In this document: positions 60,217-64,000 of the stretch, piece by piece
Layout of the letters: each line of letters begins with the position of its first letter
How positions within the stretch are numbered: the first letter of the stretch is position 1
Origin: Dehalogenimonas sp. THU2
GTDB lineage: Bacteria > Chloroflexota > Dehalococcoidia > Dehalococcoidales > Dehalococcoidaceae
Assembly: GCF_039749495.1 (NCBI RefSeq)
Contig: NZ_JBDLLU010000004.1
Location: 92,833 to 156,832 of the forward strand
Direction of reading: 5' to 3'
DNA length: 64,000 nucleotides
Translations under genes and position numbers: made by a program
Notes under the pieces: generated by a model
What the model was told of the DNA's origin: nothing
The model's database searches: none
The model's input: only the letters and a program-made list of their open reading frames with translations

Positions 60217-60966
60217 CTACGAAAACCTCACCGGTTCTTGTTGGAGGGTTTCGCTGTAGGGGCGGGTCTCAGACCCGCCCGCCCCGGTATGTCCTCGAAG
60301 TGCCGGATCGGTGGTTTTGATATCCGCGGCGGGCATGGTCTTTTTGCCGGAGAACAGCCTTTTAACCGCAGCCACAGGCAGGAACATCGATGTCCGCTGC
60401 CGGCATGCTACATAACGATCGCCGAAGTGCAGTTCCATCTCCTTCTCCTCCCGTTTGGCCAGCCGGTAGTAGAGAACCACCAGCATCGGCCACATGACGA
60501 GCATCGGCAGGGTGGCCCATTCCAGGAGCATGCCGAGGGTGATCAGAAGGAAGCCGGTGTATTGCGGATGACGGATGAACCGGTACAGGCCCTTGTCCAC
60601 CAGTTCGCCCTTGCCTTCTTCCTTGCTCCAGTAGTGCTTGTAGATGTCGCGCCAGCCCCAGACGATAAGCCCGATGCCGATGAGATAGCAGAAGATACCG
60701 GCGAGCATGCCCCATTCGCCGATCAGGGAAACGAGCGTGTGACCACACAGCACCCCCTCCGGCAGCGAGGCGCCGATAACCCCGGAAACGATATACATCG
60801 TCAGCGGCACACCAAACATCTCCAGTGCCAGGGCGACGACAAATGCCAGATAAACACTGGCCGGTTTGCGCTGGCTTTTCTTATAAAAGGGAATGAAGAG
60901 CAGGAACAGCCCGAAAGTTACGATCCAGGCGATAACCGCCCACCAGTGCCCGAAATGCTCGTCCAT
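60217..60966 (-). CDS. Isoprenylcysteine carboxyl methyltransferase-like membrane protein
   Basis: A 249-residue membrane protein with about five helices. The SAM-binding C-terminal signature is LYRFIRHPQYTGFLLITLGM (about 128-147), followed by EEKEMELHFGDRYVACRQRT, as in the ICMT/PEMT (DUF1295-type) family. The substrate is unknown. The last 20 or so residues (GAGGSETRPYSE and beyond) are encoded by a dispersed palindromic repeat, so the original stop was probably lost or shifted. Confidence 0.8.
   Translation of the reverse strand: MDEHFGHWWAVIAWIVTFGLFLLFIPFYKKSQRKPASVYLAFVVALALEMFGVPLTMYIVSGVIGASLPEGVLCGHTLVSLIGEWGMLAGIFCYLIGIGLIVWGWRDIYKHYWSKEEGKGELVDKGLYRFIRHPQYTGFLLITLGMLLEWATLPMLVMWPMLVVLYYRLAKREEKEMELHFGDRYVACRQRTSMFLPVAAVKRLFSGKKTMPAADIKTTDPALRGHTGAGGSETRPYSETLQQEPVRFS
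60256..60285. repeat. Dispersed palindromic repeat, GTAGGGG family
   Basis: GTAGG followed by GGGCGGGTCT-C-AGACCCGCCC (60260-60280). It lies inside the 3' end of the methyltransferase gene. A degenerate relative is at about 60130-60160. Confidence 0.75.
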
Positions 60967-61882
60967 GATGATCCTCCCGGTTCAGTGATATACCGGAACG
61001 GTTTCCGGTGTTTACGGACCCATCATAGACCCTGGCTATAGGATATACGCTCGGCATCTGGCGGGAAATTGACTGGCCGTTTGGATAGTAATTTACGGGT
61101 TGTCATTCTCTTTCAGGGTCCTATCCCCCCCCCACAAACCGTCATCGTGCTTGTCCCGACGAAGCGGGAGCCAACCCTTAACCGTCTTTGCGAGGAGCGA
61201 AGCTTAGCCTGTCCTGAGCGAAGTCGAATGGATGGCAATCTCATCGCCACCTGCGCGGATTCCACGGCGGCTTTCCCAACATAAATCAACCGTCATCGTG
61301 AGCCTACGGCGAAACGATCTCAATGCCGCTATGAGCAGAATGAAGGAAGGCCGCCCGGAATTGTTTTTTGTTTTTTCACAATGCATTTTTTGGAAACAAT
61401 CTCCGTTTTCACGATTAGGCACCCGGGTGTCCAATCGTGAGATTGTTCCAAAACAATAATTGAATCAAAAAACAATTATCCTCCGGTCAAAGCTGCCAAA
61501 GGCCGCCGGGGGGTATTGTTTCGGAATTGTTTGAATTCAATTCCCGTTATTCAGTTTTAAAAGAGCAGGGAACACTTCGGCTCCGCTCAGTGCGAGTCAG
61601 CCAGGCAACGGTCAACGCTTCAGCGGGGAACCGGGCTGCCTGATTCGTATGCTTTGCGAAAACGAAGGAAACGAATCCGTTTTCCACTATCAGCCTTGCC
61701 TGGAACCGCTACGGAGTGAGGCGAACAGGCATAGGGCAGACTGGGGTTTGACCAAGGAGAACATATGATACCATACCGTCACTCGTAGGTTGTCAAGGGG
61801 ATTTGGCGGGTTTTAGAAATATATATTCCTATGAAACGATGGAGTCACCTGACAGACACGGTTAAACCCGGAAACGGGCGCT
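60967..61882. other. Repeat-rich spacer without genes
   Basis: About 900 bases with no supportable coding frame. The left part (61100-61250) has the common CGAGGAGCGAAG and CCTGTCCTGAGCGAAGTCGA repeat words. The middle holds a nested inverted repeat (61359-61480). The right part (61560-61760) has CAGGCAACGG...TTGCCTGG and other complementary words that may fold, but I match it to no known RNA. Confidence 0.6.
61359..61480. repeat. MITE-like nested inverted repeat
   Basis: The outer arms AATTGTTTTTTG and CAAAAAACAATT are perfect. Middle arms GGAAACAATCTC/GAGATTGTTCC and inner arms CACGATT/AATCGTG with ACCCGGGT at the centre complete a palindromic element of about 120 bases. It encodes nothing. 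Confidence 0.65.
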
Positions 61883-62077
61883 CTAGTCCAAAATGGGTTT
61901 TCCTGACGATATTCTCCCGGGTCGTGTAGGGACACGGCGAGCCGTGTCCTCCATGTTCTTTATCTCCTTGACCCGCTTGCCGTTGCCGTCATAGACGTAC
62001 TGGGCTATGACGCCGGTGCCGTCGCTGATGGAGATCAGGTGGTTTTCGGCGTCCCATTCGAGGGTTTGGAAATTCAA
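61883..62077 (-). pseudogene. Rhs/YD-repeat core fragment (remnant)
   Basis: A 64-codon frame matching the YD-repeat region of the large Rhs gene upstream: LEWDAENHLISISDGTGVIA and QYVYDGNGKRVKEIKN align with WDVENRVVSITGNGADA and QYVYDGDGKRVKEIEN there. The match ends abruptly at a dispersed palindrome (61927-61949), after which the frame reads unrelated residues. It looks like a leftover core tip from an earlier Rhs C-terminal exchange, not a working gene. Confidence 0.7.
61927..61949. repeat. Dispersed palindromic repeat, GTAGGG family, within the Rhs remnant
   Basis: GTAGG then GGACACGGC-GA-GCCGTGTCC (61930-61949). The flank matches the copies at 411 and 60256 but the palindromic core differs. 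Confidence 0.7.
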
Positions 62078-62108
62078 TTGTTAAGGTGACATTGCGCTTT
62101 AAGTATTT

Positions 62109-62426
62109 TTAACCTGGAATGATCTTAGGCCTATGTAAGATGTAAATGAACCAATAAATTGGGAACACTACAGCATTACCTAAAATGAGAATGATGGTCC
62201 ATATGGTTTTATTACCTTTGGCTATTGATGGATTATTTTGTACATCAATAATATAGAATATCAGTAAAAGGGGTATCGTGATAAGTGTGACCCAATAAAA
62301 CCCCATGATGAAGATGTTTTCATATGGATCAATAGCCATTATTACAACAGTAACTATTAATGTTGATAAAAGAATAGAGGGCAAAACACTCCCAATTCCG
62401 AGGATAAGTTTGAAAAATTTGTTCAT
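62109..62426 (-). CDS. Small membrane protein, paralog of next gene (possible immunity protein)
   Basis: A 105-residue AT-rich gene product with three hydrophobic helices (about 10-32, 40-62, 73-97). Its ending KTIWTIILILGNAVVFPIYW resembles KRLWIFGLITGNFGINPFYW in the neighbouring gene, so the two are paralogs. The start overlaps the neighbour's stop by four bases. Its position just downstream of an Rhs C-terminal tip and low GC are typical of cognate immunity genes. That is inference. Confidence 0.65.
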   Translation of the reverse strand: MNKFFKLILGIGSVLPSILLSTLIVTVVIMAIDPYENIFIMGFYWVTLITIPLLLIFYIIDVQNNPSIAKGNKTIWTIILILGNAVVFPIYWFIYILHRPKIIPG

Positions 62427-62788
62427 AGTTTATTATTTCCATGGTCTTGTGCGATATTATTAGGCATTATTTCATAATTGTATTTACGTTCGCGCCAAAT
62501 ATGAAAATACCAATAGAAAGGATTAATTCCAAAATTCCCAGTTATCAGGCCAAATATCCAAAGTCGTTTTTGGTTCTTATTCATGATATGTCTATTATTT
62601 AACAAGTGAACAATATTGAAAATAACCATAACTGGAATAGAAATGAATGTGATATACCCTAAGTTTACCCAGAATTGGCTTGTGGCTCTCACTCCTTCAC
62701 CCACAAATACCAATAGAAGCAAAAACAGGATAAATGGCAATAGATTTAATACACCTAACACAATTCTAGCGAAGATATTTAACTTCAT
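62423..62788 (-). CDS. Small membrane protein (possible Rhs immunity protein)
   Basis: A 121-residue protein with three helices (about 7-30, 39-60, 72-92) and a charged C-terminal tail. I start at ATG 62788 (MKLNIFARIVLGVLN) after GAGGA. Low GC contrasts with the rest of the window. It begins 24 bases after the Rhs stop. It is paralogous to the next gene. Immunity to a membrane-acting or exported toxin is a guess from position. Confidence 0.65.
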   Translation of the reverse strand: MKLNIFARIVLGVLNLLPFILFLLLLVFVGEGVRATSQFWVNLGYITFISIPVMVIFNIVHLLNNRHIMNKNQKRLWIFGLITGNFGINPFYWYFHIWRERKYNYEIMPNNIAQDHGNNKL

Positions 62789-62811
62789 ATGAGCATTTCC
62801 TCTGTTGATAA

Positions 62812-64000
62812 TTACGGCCAATCGTTGTCCCTTCCGCGCCTATATGCGGTTTCGACCCAACCGGGCATGGCGTCATAAGCATTGATACTTGAAATTTCTT
62901 TTATTGACGTTTTACCAAAATCAATTGACAATCCCAAATCAAACCCAACATAAATATCATTTTGACCTAGTCCACCTATAGGGCCTTGCGAAGATAACCC
63001 TAACGACCCCTTCATTTCTGTATCGAAAAGGGTCACGACGAAAGAGGCTTCCGCCGTCCAGTTATCAATACTATTTATATCTAATGGTTGATCAGGTGAA
63101 AACACATTCCAAGTCCCACCTAAACCCAAGGTGAGACCACCACCGTGGGTTTCAATTATATAATGCTTGCCGTCTGAGCGCTTAACGACAATTTTTGTAT
63201 GATTATAAGTGATCAACAAACCAACATTTTCAGAGTATCCCCATAGTATCGTATAGGAAAGATTATTACCACCAGGCTGCGGCGCTTCCGGGGTAACCGA
63301 CTGTGAAGGGGCAATCGGCAAATCATCACCCGGATCAGGTTGGGAGCCACCTGGAGGATTCGACGGTTGGGTCCCGGCCCCTGTCCAGGGATCATCGGCA
63401 TCGTAAATAGGCTTGTGACCACTAGGGTCTATATACTTGAGCGGATTGTTGAACACATAGGAATATCGGTTCAGAGCCTGGGGATTCGAAAAACTGGGCA
63501 CCACCGTATCCGCACTAATAAACCGCCCAATAGCCGGGTCATAGTATCTGGCGTTGTAGTAATACAGCCCGGTGGAGTCTAACCTCTGGCCGGTGAATTT
63601 CTCGTCCGTTGGAACTGAACCAGTGCGGGTGTCACCGTAAGGATAGGTTGTCGTAGAGCCTAAAGAGCCCCCGCTGCTGTCCGTGACTAAAGAAGTGCTG
63701 TTCAAGCTGTCCTGGTGAAGGAAACTTAGAGTTGTGCCTTCGCGTTCGGCAACGAGCTTGCTTCCCAGATAGTAGTAGGTAGTAAACACCCCGGTGGTCA
63801 GGTTCTTCTCATAGTACTGGTTGATGTAGAGGATGGTCTCCCCGTTCTCTATCTCCTTGACCCGTTTGCCATCGCCGTCGTAGACGTACTGGGCATCGGC
63901 GCCGTTGCCGGTGATGGACACTACCCTGTTCTCCACATCCCAGGTGAGGGTTTGATATGGGGCGATAGCTGTCAGTGTGGCCGTGGCCGAAGCCCCGGAC
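62812..64000 (-). CDS. Rhs/YD-repeat protein, C-terminal part (5' end beyond window)
   Basis: The frame is open to the window edge and ends at 62812. It includes YD-repeat residues (AQYVYDGDGKRVKEI), the Rhs core signature region GLYYYNARYYDPAIGRFISADTVV and LNRYSYVFNNPLKYIDPSGH, which closes the core. Beyond it is a variable tip of about 200 residues: a Pro/Gly-rich linker, then a beta-rich domain with KIVVKRSDGKHYIIETHGGG. No nuclease motif is recognised. The drop in GC at the tip fits a swapped C-terminal module. Confidence 0.85.
   Translation of the reverse strand, partial: SGASATATLTAIAPYQTLTWDVENRVVSITGNGADAQYVYDGDGKRVKEIENGETILYINQYYEKNLTTGVFTTYYYLGSKLVAEREGTTLSFLHQDSLNSTSLVTDSSGGSLGSTTTYPYGDTRTGSVPTDEKFTGQRLDSTGLYYYNARYYDPAIGRFISADTVVPSFSNPQALNRYSYVFNNPLKYIDPSGHKPIYDADDPWTGAGTQPSNPPGGSQPDPGDDLPIAPSQSVTPEAPQPGGNNLSYTILWGYSENVGLLITYNHTKIVVKRSDGKHYIIETHGGGLTLGLGGTWNVFSPDQPLDINSIDNWTAEASFVVTLFDTEMKGSLGLSSQGPIGGLGQNDIYVGFDLGLSIDFGKTSIKEISSINAYDAMPGWVETAYRRGRDNDWP

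Noticed and set aside
61100..61800. Insertion sequence or transposase remnant
   Set aside because: No frame in this stretch encodes recognisable transposase motifs. Only non-coding inverted repeats are seen.
61883..62077. A functional small Rhs gene
   Set aside because: The YD-repeat match stops at a dispersed palindrome, the remaining codons read through the repeat, and there is no ribosome binding site.

Overview
The window is a gene-dense piece of a bacterial chromosome with high-GC coding sequence. It carries about 73 protein genes on both strands and one tRNA, and no rRNA, CRISPR array, transposase or prophage. It suggests a strict anaerobe, most likely Chloroflexota and probably class Dehalococcoidia (Dehalogenimonas-like). 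That is inference from gene content: a double-cubane cluster reductase with its activating ATPase, the selenium-metabolism marker YedF, zinc-type L28 and L32, DUF2277, and many dispersed palindromic repeats. No gene here fixes the taxon.

Layout. 0-4 kb: small genes, an ABC-F ATPase, tRNA-Met. 4-7 kb: double-cubane reductase, activase and yedF behind a strong promoter and an attenuator-like leader. 7-9 kb: crotonase and 3-hydroxyacyl-CoA dehydrogenase behind a promoter with a palindromic operator. 10-17.4 kb: transporters (TauE, CorA, queuosine precursor), metallo-hydrolase, NAD(P)HX repair, and CoA synthesis (coaX, coaBC). 17.4-17.8 kb: two tiny membrane-protein genes, each broken by one in-frame TGA. 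18-22.6 kb: cupin, two-component system with a secreted partner, phosphohexomutase. 22.7-31 kb: zinc ribbons, M29 aminopeptidase, CrcB/DUF190, hydrolase, DOMON lipoprotein, HTH-receiver protein with PAS kinase. 31-36 kb: pncC-like gene, rph, divergent proA/proB, tandem paralogs. 36-39.4 kb: yceD-rpmF-fabD-fabG-nusB-acpP. 39.6-43 kb: degenerate-receiver LuxR regulator and an envelope cluster of tiny membrane proteins. 43-50.8 kb: purF, acyl-CoA dehydrogenase, MMPL pump, flavodoxin, argS. 50.9-57 kb: recG, two DegV proteins and FakA (fatty-acid kinase set) facing rpmB. 57-61 kb: argGH and a methyltransferase. 61-64 kb: repeat-rich spacer, then an Rhs/YD-repeat locus with a remnant core fragment and two paralogous AT-rich membrane proteins.

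How it works together. Fatty acids are made (acp/fab genes), recycled from outside (FakA with two FakB-like proteins), and acyl-CoAs are handled by dehydrogenase, hydratase and 3-hydroxyacyl-CoA dehydrogenase. CoA, proline, arginine and purine synthesis genes point to a self-sufficient but reduced metabolism.

The strongest candidate for something undescribed is the 17381-17791 gene pair. Both reading frames are complete, each has a good ribosome binding site, and each contains exactly one TGA at a similar place in the first membrane helix. In the second gene the TGA is followed by a stable hairpin with a GGUC loop at selenocysteine-insertion distance. I read them as possible membrane selenoproteins or otherwise recoded proteins that gene callers would miss. 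Other points of interest are the attenuator before the double-cubane operon, the apparently leaderless purF, the Glu-for-Asp receiver, and the Rhs locus with its possible immunity genes.
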